A DNA stretch of 64,000 nucleotides from assembly GCF_005796205.1 (NCBI RefSeq), contig NZ_VAHN01000001.1:434001-498000 (forward strand). The letters are read 5' to 3'. Position 1 is the first letter of the stretch. Each line of letters opens with the position of its first letter. Of this stretch, positions 16,277 to 25,815 are shown piece after piece. Source of the DNA: Pseudarthrobacter sp. NamE2 (GTDB lineage: Bacteria; Actinomycetota; Actinomycetes; Actinomycetales; Micrococcaceae). The position numbers were made by a program, and so were the translations under genes. The notes under the pieces are model-generated. The model saw nothing but the letters and a program-made list of their open reading frames with translations. It searched no databases and was not told the origin of the DNA.

Positions 16277-18430
16277 ATGGCTGGATGGAATGCGGACACA
16301 GCCGCGGGGCCCGTGGGCGCGGGAACCGTAACGCTGGTGGAAGGGTCATGTTTTTGCATCTCCGCTGCCAACGGCGACATCCACTCTGAGCTTCCCCACG
16401 GTGTGTTCCACGAGGACACCCGCATCCTGTCCGGGTGGAACATGGCGGTGAATGGCCAGCCCCTCGAACCGCTGACCGCGGAAACGAAGGAACCCTACCG
16501 GGCACTGTTCATTGGGCGCGTCCCCCGTGCGGACGGATACGCGGACAGCCCCCTGATCGTCGAGCGCCTGCGGGAAGTGGCTGCCGGGGTGGTTGAGGAA
16601 ATCACCATCCGCAACTACTCCCGAGACCCTGTGGAGTGCAGCGTCTCCGTTGGCGTCGATTCGGACTTTGCGGACCTGTTCGAAGTGAAGGAGGCGAGGG
16701 TCCAGCGGCGCTGGGAGGTGGTCCGCGGAGCCGACGGCGACTCCCTCATCATCAGCGCAGCCTGGCAGGACCTCCGGAAGGCTGTCCTGGTGCGGGGACG
16801 CGGAGCAGTCGCCACCGCCGGTGCCCTCACGTACCATGCCCTGGTCCCCGGCCACGGCCACTGGAGCACGCGGCTGAGCGTAGCACCTGCCGGGCCGCAC
16901 AAAGCCACCCGTCCTCCCAGGCACGGGATGTCACCGAGCGACCGGCGCCACCAGGAGTGGGTCGCGAAGATTCCCAAGCTGCAGATGACCAACCGGTCCA
17001 TCGTACGGACGCTGCGGCGCAGCTATGACGACCTCGGCGCGCTGCGGATCGAGGACCCGGCGCATCCGGAGCGGATTGTGGTGGCCGCCGGAGCGCCCTG
17101 GTTCATGACGCTGTTCGGGCGGGACTCACTCTGGGCTTCCGAAATGGCCCTTCCCGTGGACCCGTCCCTGGCCCTTGGCACCTTGCAGACCCTGGCTGAC
17201 CACCAGGGCAGGGTGGTGGACCCGGTGAGTGAAGAGGAACCCGGAAAGATCCTCCACGAGGTACGGCTGGGGGTGTCCTCCGGGCTGGCCCTGGGCGGAA
17301 AGTCGGTCTACTACGGCAGCGTGGACGCCACGCCCCAGTTCGTGATGACGCTGGGCTCGGTCAGCCGCTGGGGCTTCGCAAAGGACACCATCGCTGCCCT
17401 GCTGCCCAACGCGGACCGTGCGCTGGACTGGGTCCGGAACTACGGCGACAAGGACGGCGACGGCTTTGTGGAGTACTCCCGCCTCAACGACCAGGGCCTG
17501 CTCAACCAGGGCTGGAAGGACTCGTGGGACGGCATCAACTTCGCTGACGGCACCCTCGCGGAGCCGCCCATCGCCCTTTGCGAGGTGCAGGCTTTGGTGT
17601 ATTCCGCCCTGCTGTCACGGGCGTGGATGGCGTACGACGGCGGCGACGCGGCTTTGGCGGCGCAGCTCACCGGGGAGGCGGCGGCGCTGAAGAAGAAGTT
17701 CAACGAGGCGTTCTGGCTGCCGGACCGCGGCTACTTCGCCGTAGCGCTGGACGGCAGGAAGCGCCCGGTGGACGCCTGCGCCTCCAATATGGGCCAGTGC
17801 CTCTGGCAGGGCATTATCGATGATGACAAGGTGCCGCTGGTGGCCGAACGGCTGATGTCGCCGGAGATGTTCAGCGGATGGGGCGTCCGGACCCTTGCCA
17901 CGGACATGGGCGCCTACAACCCGGCAAGCTACCACAATGGATCTGTCTGGCCGCATGACAACGCCATCATCGCGGCGGGCCTCATGCGTTACGGCTTCGT
18001 GGCGGAGGCGCAACGCATCGCCACGGCACTGCTTGAAGCGGCAGAATACTCCGACGGCCGGCTTCCGGAACTGTTCTGCGGGTTCAGCCGGGACCAGGTT
18101 GCGGAACCGGTGCCCTACCCCACCGCCTGCTCGCCGCAGGCTTGGGCAGCCACCACACCCATCATGCTGATCACCAGCCTGATGCGGTACGACGCCCACG
18201 TTCCGCTGGGCGGCTTCTGGATGGACCCGGCGCTGCCGGAATCGTACGGCGACCTGCACATCACCAACGCACCCATGGGAGGCGGCCGGATCACCATCGA
18301 CATCGCCCGTTCGGAGGCGTCGGTGAAGGGCCTGCCGGAGGGCATCGCATTCCACCGTGGGCACCGGCCCTGGCTGACGGAACTCGTGGCCCAGGCCGGC
18401 CTTGGCAGCGCCCGGAACAGCGTGCCCTAA
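16277..18430 (+). CDS. amylo-alpha-1,6-glucosidase / glycogen-debranching-type protein
   Basis: A 717-residue protein with the N-terminal beta-sandwich domain of bacterial debranching enzymes (about residues 15-215, beginning GTVTLVEGSCFCIS with HGVFHEDTRILSGW). It is followed by an (alpha/alpha)6-barrel: WFMTLFGRDSLWAS, GWKDSWDGINFADG, DRGYFAVALD, GSVWPHDNAIIAAGL and LPELFCGFSRDQV. Such enzymes hydrolyse alpha-1,6 branch points in glycogen or related glucans. AAAGGAG precedes the ATG. The stop overlaps the convergent VWA gene by 4 bases. Confidence 0.9.
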   Translation: MAGWNADTAAGPVGAGTVTLVEGSCFCISAANGDIHSELPHGVFHEDTRILSGWNMAVNGQPLEPLTAETKEPYRALFIGRVPRADGYADSPLIVERLREVAAGVVEEITIRNYSRDPVECSVSVGVDSDFADLFEVKEARVQRRWEVVRGADGDSLIISAAWQDLRKAVLVRGRGAVATAGALTYHALVPGHGHWSTRLSVAPAGPHKATRPPRHGMSPSDRRHQEWVAKIPKLQMTNRSIVRTLRRSYDDLGALRIEDPAHPERIVVAAGAPWFMTLFGRDSLWASEMALPVDPSLALGTLQTLADHQGRVVDPVSEEEPGKILHEVRLGVSSGLALGGKSVYYGSVDATPQFVMTLGSVSRWGFAKDTIAALLPNADRALDWVRNYGDKDGDGFVEYSRLNDQGLLNQGWKDSWDGINFADGTLAEPPIALCEVQALVYSALLSRAWMAYDGGDAALAAQLTGEAAALKKKFNEAFWLPDRGYFAVALDGRKRPVDACASNMGQCLWQGIIDDDKVPLVAERLMSPEMFSGWGVRTLATDMGAYNPASYHNGSVWPHDNAIIAAGLMRYGFVAEAQRIATALLEAAEYSDGRLPELFCGFSRDQVAEPVPYPTACSPQAWAATTPIMLITSLMRYDAHVPLGGFWMDPALPESYGDLHITNAPMGGGRITIDIARSEASVKGLPEGIAFHRGHRPWLTELVAQAGLGSARNSVP

Positions 18431-20427
18431 AGCGCCCAGCCGGCGTCGTCATACGAACTGCGGACGTGGGCCCGCAGGTACTCCCCCACCACGGCGGCGC
18501 CCAGGCCGCCCACATCCGGTGCAACCACCCGTGCGTCGATCCGCCGTGCCATCCGCTGGACGAAGCGCTCAAGCCCCGGGTCGTTGCCGAGGCGGAAGAA
18601 CGTCGCCTGCACGCCGCTGCGGCCCAGCCGGTCGAGTTCGGTGACGGTGGCCCGAATGGTCTCGCGGTCCGGCGGCCAGCAGAACCACGATTCACCGTCC
18701 GGCAGCAAGTGCGCGGTGGGTTCGCCGTCCGTCACCACCAGCAGGACGTGCTGCATGGACGGGTGCTTGCGGAAGAAGCGGCCGGCCAGCAGCAGCCCGT
18801 GGTGCAGGTTGGTGCCCTGTTCCCGGAGTGCCGGCAAGGCGGTGAGCTGGCCGATGTCCATGGACTGCGCGTACCGGCCGAACGTGACCAGCTGCAGCCG
18901 GTCTCCCCGGAATTTCGTGGAGACCAGGTGGTGCAGCGCCAGTGCCGTGCGCTTCATTGGCACCCAGCGGCCCTCGGCAGCCATGGAAAATGACACATCC
19001 ACCAGCAGGACGACGGCGGCCTGTGTCCGCGCCTCCGTTTCGGTCACTTCGATGTCGTCCACACCCAGCCGGAATCCCCGGCCGGGATCGCCGCCCTCTG
19101 CCACGGTGCGGCGGATGGCGTTCGTCATGGTCCGGGTCACGTCCCACGGCTCGGCGTCCCCGAACTCCCACTGCCGGCTGGAGCCGGTCTGGTCGCCCGC
19201 GGCACCTGCGGTCCTGGTTTCCCGCCGCCCCTGCCGGCCGGACAGCTGCCGGGCGGTATCCCGCAACAGTGACTTCCCCAGCCTCCGCATGGCCTGCGGG
19301 GACAGCCGGAGGTCGCCGTCGGCACCCCGCCGCAGGTAGCCGCCGTCGTGCATTGCCCGTTCGATCTCCGCAAGGGTACGTGCGGTGACGGCCGCGTCCT
19401 GCCCCAGCTGGCGGGCCAGGGCCTCCAGGTCCAGATCGTCCAGCCGGGAGCCGCTGTATGACTGGGAGAGCTGCTCGGCCAGCGCATCCAGTTCCCCGAT
19501 GTCCTGCAGGACACCGGTGCCGTCGCCCAGGCCGAGCCCTTCCTGGCCCTCAAAGCGTTCAGAGCCGCTCCAGTCCTCCCCGGGCCGGAGCGCCCGCAGC
19601 GTGTCGTCCAGCTGGTCGAGCTGGGCCATCAGCTCCGGCGAACCGAACGCCTGGGCCGAGAGCCGCATCAGTTCGTCGCGCTGTTCGGCGGACATGGACT
19701 GCAGGAGCCGCTGGGCTGCGGCCGCGCGCTTGGCCAGCGCGTCCACCAACTCCTCGACGGAGCGCGGGTTTTCGGGGAAGAACTGGCCGTGCCGGGCCAT
19801 GAACTCCTGGAAATCGGCGTTGGTGTCTTCGCCGCGGCGGTGTTTGCCGAGCAGTTCGTTGAGGTCTTGGAGCATCGCGCTGACCGCCTCGCGGTCCTGG
19901 TCGGTGGCGCCTTCGAGCGCCTGCTTCATGCCGGCGAACCGCTGGTCCAGCACTTCCCGGCCCAGCAGGTCCTTGATCCGCTCGTACGCTTCCCTTGCGG
20001 CGCCGGACTGCCAGTCGTAGGAAGCGAGTTCGTTGACGGCGGCCGCGGTGGACGCGGGAAGGTTCTGCAGCTGCATCTCCCGGAATGCCCGGTCCATGTT
20101 GTCCATCATCGCGTCCCGGGCGAGCTGCTTGCGTTCCTCCAGCACGGCGGTGTCCAGCAGCTTCCGGACTTCGTTGAGGGTCCCGTCCAGCCGGTGCCGG
20201 CCAAGCAGGTCGCGGCGCCGCTGCTGCACGCGCCGGGCCAGGTCGTCCAGCCCTTCCCGGTCCCGGCCGCCCCTGCGCAGGTACTCCTGCAGGGCATGAC
20301 GCGGGGTATACCCTGCCATGACGTCCTCGGCCACCGCCTCGAGCGCCTCTGCCAGGTCCACCGGCGGCGCAAGCGGATCCGGCCCGCCGGCGTACCGGCC
20401 GTACCGTGCGCGGTTGTGCGGCACCAT
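18427..20427 (-). CDS. VWA domain protein (second AAA+/VWA pair)
   Basis: A 666-residue protein. The N-terminal two thirds are long, charged and helical with several Met-rich segments. The VWA domain is C-terminal, with MIDAS motif VVLLVDVSFSMAAEG (about residues 470-484), then REQGTNLHHGL and LLVVTDGEPTAHL. A strong GAGGAGG ribosome binding site precedes ATG 20427. The ChlI/MoxR-like ATPase gene ends 30 bases upstream on the same strand, so the two form an operon and probably a chaperone-type complex resembling magnesium-chelatase I/D subunits. It is not closely similar to the VWA protein at 14303-15487. Confidence 0.88.
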   Translation of the reverse strand: MVPHNRARYGRYAGGPDPLAPPVDLAEALEAVAEDVMAGYTPRHALQEYLRRGGRDREGLDDLARRVQQRRRDLLGRHRLDGTLNEVRKLLDTAVLEERKQLARDAMMDNMDRAFREMQLQNLPASTAAAVNELASYDWQSGAAREAYERIKDLLGREVLDQRFAGMKQALEGATDQDREAVSAMLQDLNELLGKHRRGEDTNADFQEFMARHGQFFPENPRSVEELVDALAKRAAAAQRLLQSMSAEQRDELMRLSAQAFGSPELMAQLDQLDDTLRALRPGEDWSGSERFEGQEGLGLGDGTGVLQDIGELDALAEQLSQSYSGSRLDDLDLEALARQLGQDAAVTARTLAEIERAMHDGGYLRRGADGDLRLSPQAMRRLGKSLLRDTARQLSGRQGRRETRTAGAAGDQTGSSRQWEFGDAEPWDVTRTMTNAIRRTVAEGGDPGRGFRLGVDDIEVTETEARTQAAVVLLVDVSFSMAAEGRWVPMKRTALALHHLVSTKFRGDRLQLVTFGRYAQSMDIGQLTALPALREQGTNLHHGLLLAGRFFRKHPSMQHVLLVVTDGEPTAHLLPDGESWFCWPPDRETIRATVTELDRLGRSGVQATFFRLGNDPGLERFVQRMARRIDARVVAPDVGGLGAAVVGEYLRAHVRSSYDDAGWAL

Positions 20428-20457
20428 GTTGCCTCCTCTACGTGGCCGGAACTGTAC

Positions 20458-21846
20458 CTAGCCGTAGACCGTTGCCTCGTCGTCGGACTCCTTGGAAATC
20501 CGCCTGGCCAGGTATAGCCCTTCAAGCGCCAGTTCGACGGCGGACGCCCGCTGTCCGTCGTTCTTCGCGCCCAGGCGTGCGCTGATTTCGTCGTAGAGTC
20601 CGGAGCCGTTCAGCGACGGGAGGTTCTGGAGGAACTCGCGGGCGGTAACCTGCTCCCCGGTGGTAACGGTGGTGTGGCCGTCCAGCGCTGCCACAAGCGG
20701 TCCCATGTCGATGCCGTGGAAGTGGGCGCGCACCGCTTCGGCGGTGGCGGTGCGAAGGAGATGGTCCAGGATGCCCTGTTCGCGGCCTTCCTCCCCCGAC
20801 TCGAACTCGATCTTGCCCGTCAGGACCTCCGCCGCCGGTCCCAGGTCGACAATTCGCGCCACGGCCTGGTCCTCCCCGCGCACGCTGGCGCGCCGCAGCG
20901 CAGCGGCGGCCACGGTTTCAGCCCCGGCGATGGCGAAGCGGGCGGAAACGCCCGAGGTCTGGTTGACCGCAGGCGACTGCCGTAGGGCCCGGGTGTAGCG
21001 GGCCAGGATCTCCAGGATGACGGGCGGAACGTCGGCAACCAAGCGGCCCTCCTGCCGGATGACAGCCACCTCGTCAGCCAGCTCAATCGGGTAGTGCGTG
21101 CGGATCTCGGCGCCGAAACGGTCCTTCAGGGGCGTGATGATCCGGCCGCGGTTGGTGTAGTCCTCCGGGTTGGCAGATGCCACCACCAGCACGTCGAGCG
21201 GCAGCCGCAGCACGTACCCGCGGATCTGGATGTCCCGTTCCTCCATCACGTTGAGCATGGCCACCTGGATGCGCTCGGCGAGATCAGGCAGCTCGTTGAT
21301 GGCGATAATGCCGCGGTTGGAACGCGGAACCAAGCCATAATGGATGGTTTCCGGGTCACCGAGCCGGCGGCCCTCGGCCACACGCATCGGGTCGACGTCG
21401 CCGATGAGGTCAGCCACGGAAGTGTCCGGCGTCGCAAGCTTTTCCACATACCGCTCCGACCGGTGGCGCCATGCCACCCGCAGCCGGTCGCCTTCCGTCA
21501 GGGCCCGCGCGCGGGACTGCTCGGTGATGGGCTGGTAAGGGTGTTCATTGAGTTCCGAATCCTCGATCACCGGCGACCACTCGTCCAGCAGCCCGGCCAA
21601 AGTGCGGAGCAGGCGCGTCTTGCCCTGGCCCCGTTCACCCAGCAGAACAACGTCGTGCCCGGCGATCAGGGCACGCTCCAGCTGCGGCAGGACGGTCCGG
21701 CTGAAGCCGAACATCCCGGGCCACGGGTCCCGGCCGGCGGCGAGCGCGGCCACCAGGTTGTCGCGGATTTCCTGCCTCAGGTCCTTTTGCACATGGCCGG
21801 CCGCACGCAGTTCGCCGACCGTGAAGATATCGGGACGATCAGTCAC
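20458..21846 (-). CDS. ChlI/MoxR-like AAA+ ATPase
   Basis: A 462-residue AAA+ ATPase of the magnesium-chelatase-I/sigma-54-activator-like group. Walker A is LLGERGQGKTRLLRTLAG (about residues 67-84). The Walker B-like segment is GIIAINELPDLAERIQVAMLNVMEER, with Asn-Glu in place of Asp-Glu as is usual in this group. The sensor region is VVASANPEDYTNRGRIITPLKDRFGAEI. The start is GTG at 21846 with AGAGGA directly before it, unusually close. It probably drives the VWA protein encoded just downstream. Confidence 0.88.
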   Translation of the reverse strand: MTDRPDIFTVGELRAAGHVQKDLRQEIRDNLVAALAAGRDPWPGMFGFSRTVLPQLERALIAGHDVVLLGERGQGKTRLLRTLAGLLDEWSPVIEDSELNEHPYQPITEQSRARALTEGDRLRVAWRHRSERYVEKLATPDTSVADLIGDVDPMRVAEGRRLGDPETIHYGLVPRSNRGIIAINELPDLAERIQVAMLNVMEERDIQIRGYVLRLPLDVLVVASANPEDYTNRGRIITPLKDRFGAEIRTHYPIELADEVAVIRQEGRLVADVPPVILEILARYTRALRQSPAVNQTSGVSARFAIAGAETVAAAALRRASVRGEDQAVARIVDLGPAAEVLTGKIEFESGEEGREQGILDHLLRTATAEAVRAHFHGIDMGPLVAALDGHTTVTTGEQVTAREFLQNLPSLNGSGLYDEISARLGAKNDGQRASAVELALEGLYLARRISKESDDEATVYG

Positions 21847-21920
21847 TCCTCTACGGTAAGCCCCGCCCTTCCGCTAATCGAGGGATTTGTCCAGATTCCC
21901 AAACGCTACTCTTGTTGCTG

Positions 21921-22553
21921 ATGACTGCTGAAAGCACGCTGCTCCTCCTGGTCCGCCACGGGGAGACGCCCACCACGGGGAAAGTGCTGCCGGGACGGGT
22001 GCCCGGCCTGCACTTGTCCGACCGCGGCCGGGCGCAGGCCCGCCAGGTGGCGGAACGCCTTGATGGCCTGGAGGTCGATGCCGTCTACTCCTCCCCGCTG
22101 GAGCGCGCCTGCGAGACGGCGGAGCCCACGTCCCTCGCCACCGGTATTGCGGTAACCCCGGACGCAGGGCTCCTGGAGTGCGACTTTGGCGACTGGACCG
22201 GAGCCGCGCTCGCCGATCTGGCAGGCCTGCCGGAATGGCAGGCCGTGCAGCACACCCCGTCCGCCTTCCGGTTCCCGAACGGGGAAAGCTTCCGCGAGAT
22301 GCAGGCAAGGATCGTGGGGGCACTCGAGGTGCTGGCCGCGGCCCACTCCGGAGGCGTCGTCGTATGTTTCTCCCATGCGGACCCCATCAAGGCAGCAGTG
22401 GCCCACGCCCTGGGCACCCACCTGGACCTGTTCCAGCGCATCGTCATCAGCACCGGTTCCGTCTCGGCGATCTCCTATGCGGAAAGGAAGGGACCGGCCG
22501 TGCACACTGTGAACTCGACGTCGGAACCACTGAGCGGGCTGCGGAGGCCGTGA
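21921..22553 (+). CDS. histidine phosphatase / phosphoglycerate-mutase-like protein (MSMEG_4193-type)
   Basis: A 210-residue phosphatase-fold protein. The catalytic LLVRHGETP (near residue 10) and the second active-site His in VVCFSHADPIKAAV mark the histidine phosphatase superfamily. In actinobacteria this type (MSMEG_4193 family) usually sits next to a DUF3090 gene and an SCO1664-family gene; here the SCO1664-type gene follows after one base and no DUF3090 gene is present. The frame opens at a TTG 9 bases earlier, but ATG 21921 is the natural start. Confidence 0.85.
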   Translation: MTAESTLLLLVRHGETPTTGKVLPGRVPGLHLSDRGRAQARQVAERLDGLEVDAVYSSPLERACETAEPTSLATGIAVTPDAGLLECDFGDWTGAALADLAGLPEWQAVQHTPSAFRFPNGESFREMQARIVGALEVLAAAHSGGVVVCFSHADPIKAAVAHALGTHLDLFQRIVISTGSVSAISYAERKGPAVHTVNSTSEPLSGLRRP

Positions 22554-22554
22554 G

Positions 22555-23265
22555 ATGGGGCAGGTGCCCGCCCGGGAACTGGGGCTGCTCTGCGAAGGCA
22601 GCGTGGAGCTGCTTGGGCGGATGCCGCGCAGCAGCAACGCGACGTTCCTGGTCCAGGTGGCCTGCGGGGATGACACCGGCCGTGCCATCTACAAGCCGGA
22701 AGCGGGCGAGCGGCCGCTTTCGGATTTCGAGCCGGGGCTGTACCGGCGGGAACGCGCGGCCTACGTGCTCAGCGAATACCTGGGGTGGGGCATTGTCCCG
22801 CCCACGGTAGTCCGCGCCCAGGCACCCCTGGGGATCGGTTCCCTGCAGTGGTTCGTGGACTGCGACTTCCGCGAGCACTACTTCACCCTCCATGAGGATG
22901 CGCCGGAGACCCATGCCGCCCTGGCCCAAATTGCGCTGTTCGACTTCGTGGCCAACAACACCGACCGCAAGAGCGGGCATGTGCTCCGGAGCCACGACGG
23001 CCGCGTGTGGGGCATCGATCATGGACTGTGCTTCTCCGCCGGTTTCAAACTGCGCACGGTCATCTGGGACTTCGCCGGCGAGCCAATCCCCCGTGCTTTG
23101 CTGGACGACATCGCTCCCCTGGCCGGTGGCGTCCCCGCCGAACTGGCTGAACTGCTTGATCCCGTGGAAATCCGGGCTTTGCAGCGGCGGGTGCGGCGCA
23201 TGCTGCTTGAGCAGGTGCTGCCAGCCGACCCCACCGGCATGCGCTACCCGTGGCCGCTGGTGTAG
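22555..23265 (+). CDS. SCO1664 family protein (PI3/4-kinase-like fold)
   Basis: A 236-residue protein of the conserved actinobacterial SCO1664 family. Kinase-like features are AIYKPEAGERPLSDFEPGLYRRERAAYVLSEYLG, FDFVANNTDRKSGHVLR (catalytic-loop-like D-x-x-x-x-N) and GIDHGLCFSAGFKLRTVIWDF. A phosphatidylinositol-kinase-like fold has been proposed for such proteins; the substrate is unknown. It begins immediately after the phosphomutase-like gene and is surely cotranscribed with it. Confidence 0.85.
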   Translation: MGQVPARELGLLCEGSVELLGRMPRSSNATFLVQVACGDDTGRAIYKPEAGERPLSDFEPGLYRRERAAYVLSEYLGWGIVPPTVVRAQAPLGIGSLQWFVDCDFREHYFTLHEDAPETHAALAQIALFDFVANNTDRKSGHVLRSHDGRVWGIDHGLCFSAGFKLRTVIWDFAGEPIPRALLDDIAPLAGGVPAELAELLDPVEIRALQRRVRRMLLEQVLPADPTGMRYPWPLV

Positions 23266-23285
23266 GGGCTGTTGGCCAAAGCGCC

Positions 23286-23318
23286 GTAACGCGGCGGTAA
23301 CGCGTCCGGAACTACCGT
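23286..23318 (+). promoter_or_regulatory. SARP-box-like direct repeat and promoter of the endonuclease gene
   Basis: Two GTAACGC heptamers at 23286-23292 and 23297-23303 are exactly 11 bp apart (7+4). A -10-like TACCGT (23313-23318) lies 9 bases after the second heptamer, and the ATG at 23325 lies 6 bases further, with no ribosome binding site. This suggests a leaderless mRNA whose weak promoter is activated by a SARP bound to the repeats in place of a -35 element. Equivalent repeats precede the genes at 25742 (-) and 25979 (+). Confidence 0.6.
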
Positions 23319-23324
23319 CCGCGC

Positions 23325-24152
23325 ATGAGCGAGACGCAGGGTGCCCGAAAATCCGGCTACGCATCCGGGTTCCTAGGCGCGGAGGTGGAAGTTCCCACCA
23401 TTGATGCCAGCCTTGGCGAGGACACCGTCCGGCTCGACGGTTCACCCGTCATTCCCTACACGCACTTCTCCCTGGCTGTCAGCAAGTCCCGTGGGTTCGC
23501 GCGGTGGGTGGCCTGGAACATCGATGGCGGCAGCATTAAGAAAATCAGCCGGAAAGGCATCTCCTTCGTGAAGGACTCCAGGATTCCGGAGCAATTCCAG
23601 AACGGCGACGAACTGTACAACGGAAACCGCCTGGACCGCGGCCACATCGCCCGCCGCGCCGACGTCCTGTGGGGTTCGATGCCGGAGGCAAAGCAGGCCA
23701 ATGACGACTCGTTCTTCTTCACGAACATCGCGCCGCAGATGGACGACTTCAATCAGAGCGGCAAGGCCGGCGTGTGGGGGCGGCTCGAGGAAGCGGTCTT
23801 TGCCGACGTCGACGTGCAGGACCTCAAGGTGACGGCCTTCGGCGGACCTGTGTTCCGGGACACTGACCGCGAATACCGCGGCGTCCGCCTGCCGCGTGAG
23901 TTCTGGAAGATCCTCGTCTATAAGGAACAGGGCGAACTGAAGAGCGCGGCCTTCCTGCTGACCCAGAACCTCAACCCATTGGAGGCACTGGACCTGGACG
24001 AGTTCCGCGCGTTCCAGGTCACCGTACCTGAACTGGAGGAACGCATACTCCTGCGGTTTCCGGCCGCCCTGCAACCCGCGGACGGGCGCACCACGCTCCA
24101 GGCACCCGGCGAGCGCGCTCCGCTGGCCAGCATCACCGACATCCGGTGGTGA
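23325..24152 (+). CDS. DNA/RNA non-specific endonuclease
   Basis: A 275-residue beta-beta-alpha-metal nuclease (NucA type). The catalytic motif is LDRGHIARRADVLWG (about residues 103-117), and FFFTNIAPQMDDFNQSGKAGVWGRLEE contains the metal-binding Asn. Unlike most members it has no signal peptide: the N-terminus is SETQGARKSGYASGF. It is controlled by its own SARP-box-like promoter and lies beside an esterase and a metalloprotease with the same type of upstream element. The low-complexity N-terminus could serve non-classical export, but nothing shows this. Confidence 0.9.
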   Translation: MSETQGARKSGYASGFLGAEVEVPTIDASLGEDTVRLDGSPVIPYTHFSLAVSKSRGFARWVAWNIDGGSIKKISRKGISFVKDSRIPEQFQNGDELYNGNRLDRGHIARRADVLWGSMPEAKQANDDSFFFTNIAPQMDDFNQSGKAGVWGRLEEAVFADVDVQDLKVTAFGGPVFRDTDREYRGVRLPREFWKILVYKEQGELKSAAFLLTQNLNPLEALDLDEFRAFQVTVPELEERILLRFPAALQPADGRTTLQAPGERAPLASITDIRW

Positions 24153-24158
24153 GCTGCG

Positions 24159-25742
24159 CTAGAGAGAAAGTACCCGTGGGGTCACAGTGATCTGCAGGCC
24201 CGCATAGTCTCCCAGGAGCGGCTTCATCAGGGCGGGAACGTCGATCCGTCCGCTCCACCGGTTGGCCGTTCCGTCCCGGTCCAGCAGGCGGTCCCGGTCG
24301 TCCCGGATCCAGTCCCGCAGGGCAGTGGGTATGGTGCTGTTCCATGCCGCCCAGGCCGTGGGCAGGGGCTGGGCCGCCGACGGCGGTTCGATGTCCACCA
24401 CCAGCGTGTCCTGCCAGTCTTCGGTCTGCTCCATGTGGTCCTCGAAAAAGAACCGGCCCTGTTTCTCGACGATGGACATCAGCCGCAGCCGCAGCGCCTG
24501 CCGCAGCCGGGGGACGCTCCTTCCGCCCACCAGCGGGCGCGGAGCCTGCGAGGACAGGAAGGTGGTGAGCAGCGGCTGGGGCGAATCGATGGGGTCGCCT
24601 TCCCTCCAGCGCTCGATCTGCACCGGGCAGAAGTGGGCGGCGCTCTGCTCATGGACCATCACGGGCAGGCCCCGGATAGCCACGCCCACATCCAGCTGGA
24701 ATTCGACATCCTGCGTCGCGTCCCGTCCTACGGTGAAGCCCACAAGTTCCACCTGGATTTTCAGGTCCCCGAAGAGGAACCGCTGCAGGTTCTGGTAGCC
24801 CTCTTCGGAATTGACGATGCCGTAACGCCCGCTGTGGCTGCGGTGGACGATGGCCAGCGGGGCGCCCCGGACTGCGGCGTTGTTTATCTGGACAAGCCCG
24901 TCGCTGCGCGGGCCAACCGCTTTGGAGGACAGTCCGAAGGCAACGTCGTAGTCCTCTGGATTGGAGCCCACCAGGCAGAACAGCTCGCCCACCGGGAACC
25001 CGTCGTCGGGCATTTCCGTCGCCTGGAAGGCATCACGGCGGAGGGTCCGACGGCGGGCTGCCGGAGTGAGGTAGTCGTACATCCGGTCAGGCCCGAAGAT
25101 GTCGGCGCCCTGGATGCCCGTAGCGTCCCTGATCCTTTCCAGCAGGCCGTAGCCGACGGCGAAGTTGATGCCGCCGTGCGGAGTGGCGTAGGTAAAGACC
25201 CTGGCGACGTACGCGGTGCCCGCAGCAGGGTCCACGTTCCCGTCGGCGTCGGCCATCTCCTCGGGAATGACCCGCTGGAGGAGGGACCGGCAGATCAGCC
25301 CGCCCATCGAGTGCGCCACCAGGAAGACCTTGGGCGCCCCTGTCCTGTCGAGCACCAGCTTGATGAGCCGGAAGAGATCGTGTGCGGCCTCTTCGAAGGA
25401 GAAGTTTTCCGGATCCTCGTCGAAGGTATCCGCAGAGTCGTCGTAGAAGCGGTGGATCCAGATGGATGCAGGATTAACGGTTCCGGCGTCCACGCCCTGC
25501 AGGTACGCCCACTGGTCGCCGTGCACGGGAACCTCATACTTGTGGTCCGTGACGAGGCGCAGCATGGGGGATTCGAACTGGTGGAACCTGGCTTTCCCGC
25601 GGCTGTCCGACCGGACATGGACAGATCCCTGGCTGAAGCCGTAAAAGGGATCATCCACGGCGCTGTTGATGGCACGGCCGTTGCCGGCGAAACCGCGGAC
25701 ATAGATGATGGGTAGCCTGCCGTCGGCGCCCGCGTTGCCCAT
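24159..25742 (-). CDS. large esterase/lipase-like alpha/beta hydrolase
   Basis: A 527-residue protein with an N-terminal alpha/beta-hydrolase domain: IIYVRGFAGNG at the start (oxyanion region) and FLVAHSMGGLICRSL near residue 143 (GxSxG type with His-Ser). ATPHGG, and further on HRSHSGRYGI, offer the acid/His positions. The C-terminal about 200 residues are an extra domain without recognised motifs. No signal peptide is present. Convergent with the endonuclease gene (6 bases between stops) and divergent from the metalloprotease, with which it shares a control region holding SARP-box-like repeats. Confidence 0.78.
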   Translation of the reverse strand: MGNAGADGRLPIIYVRGFAGNGRAINSAVDDPFYGFSQGSVHVRSDSRGKARFHQFESPMLRLVTDHKYEVPVHGDQWAYLQGVDAGTVNPASIWIHRFYDDSADTFDEDPENFSFEEAAHDLFRLIKLVLDRTGAPKVFLVAHSMGGLICRSLLQRVIPEEMADADGNVDPAAGTAYVARVFTYATPHGGINFAVGYGLLERIRDATGIQGADIFGPDRMYDYLTPAARRRTLRRDAFQATEMPDDGFPVGELFCLVGSNPEDYDVAFGLSSKAVGPRSDGLVQINNAAVRGAPLAIVHRSHSGRYGIVNSEEGYQNLQRFLFGDLKIQVELVGFTVGRDATQDVEFQLDVGVAIRGLPVMVHEQSAAHFCPVQIERWREGDPIDSPQPLLTTFLSSQAPRPLVGGRSVPRLRQALRLRLMSIVEKQGRFFFEDHMEQTEDWQDTLVVDIEPPSAAQPLPTAWAAWNSTIPTALRDWIRDDRDRLLDRDGTANRWSGRIDVPALMKPLLGDYAGLQITVTPRVLSL

Positions 25743-25815
25743 TGCCTGTCCCCTTTTCCGTCAAGTGCCGCTGCGGAGGTAGCTCCCTGGCGGTGGGGGC
25801 AGTTGAGCATTCGTC

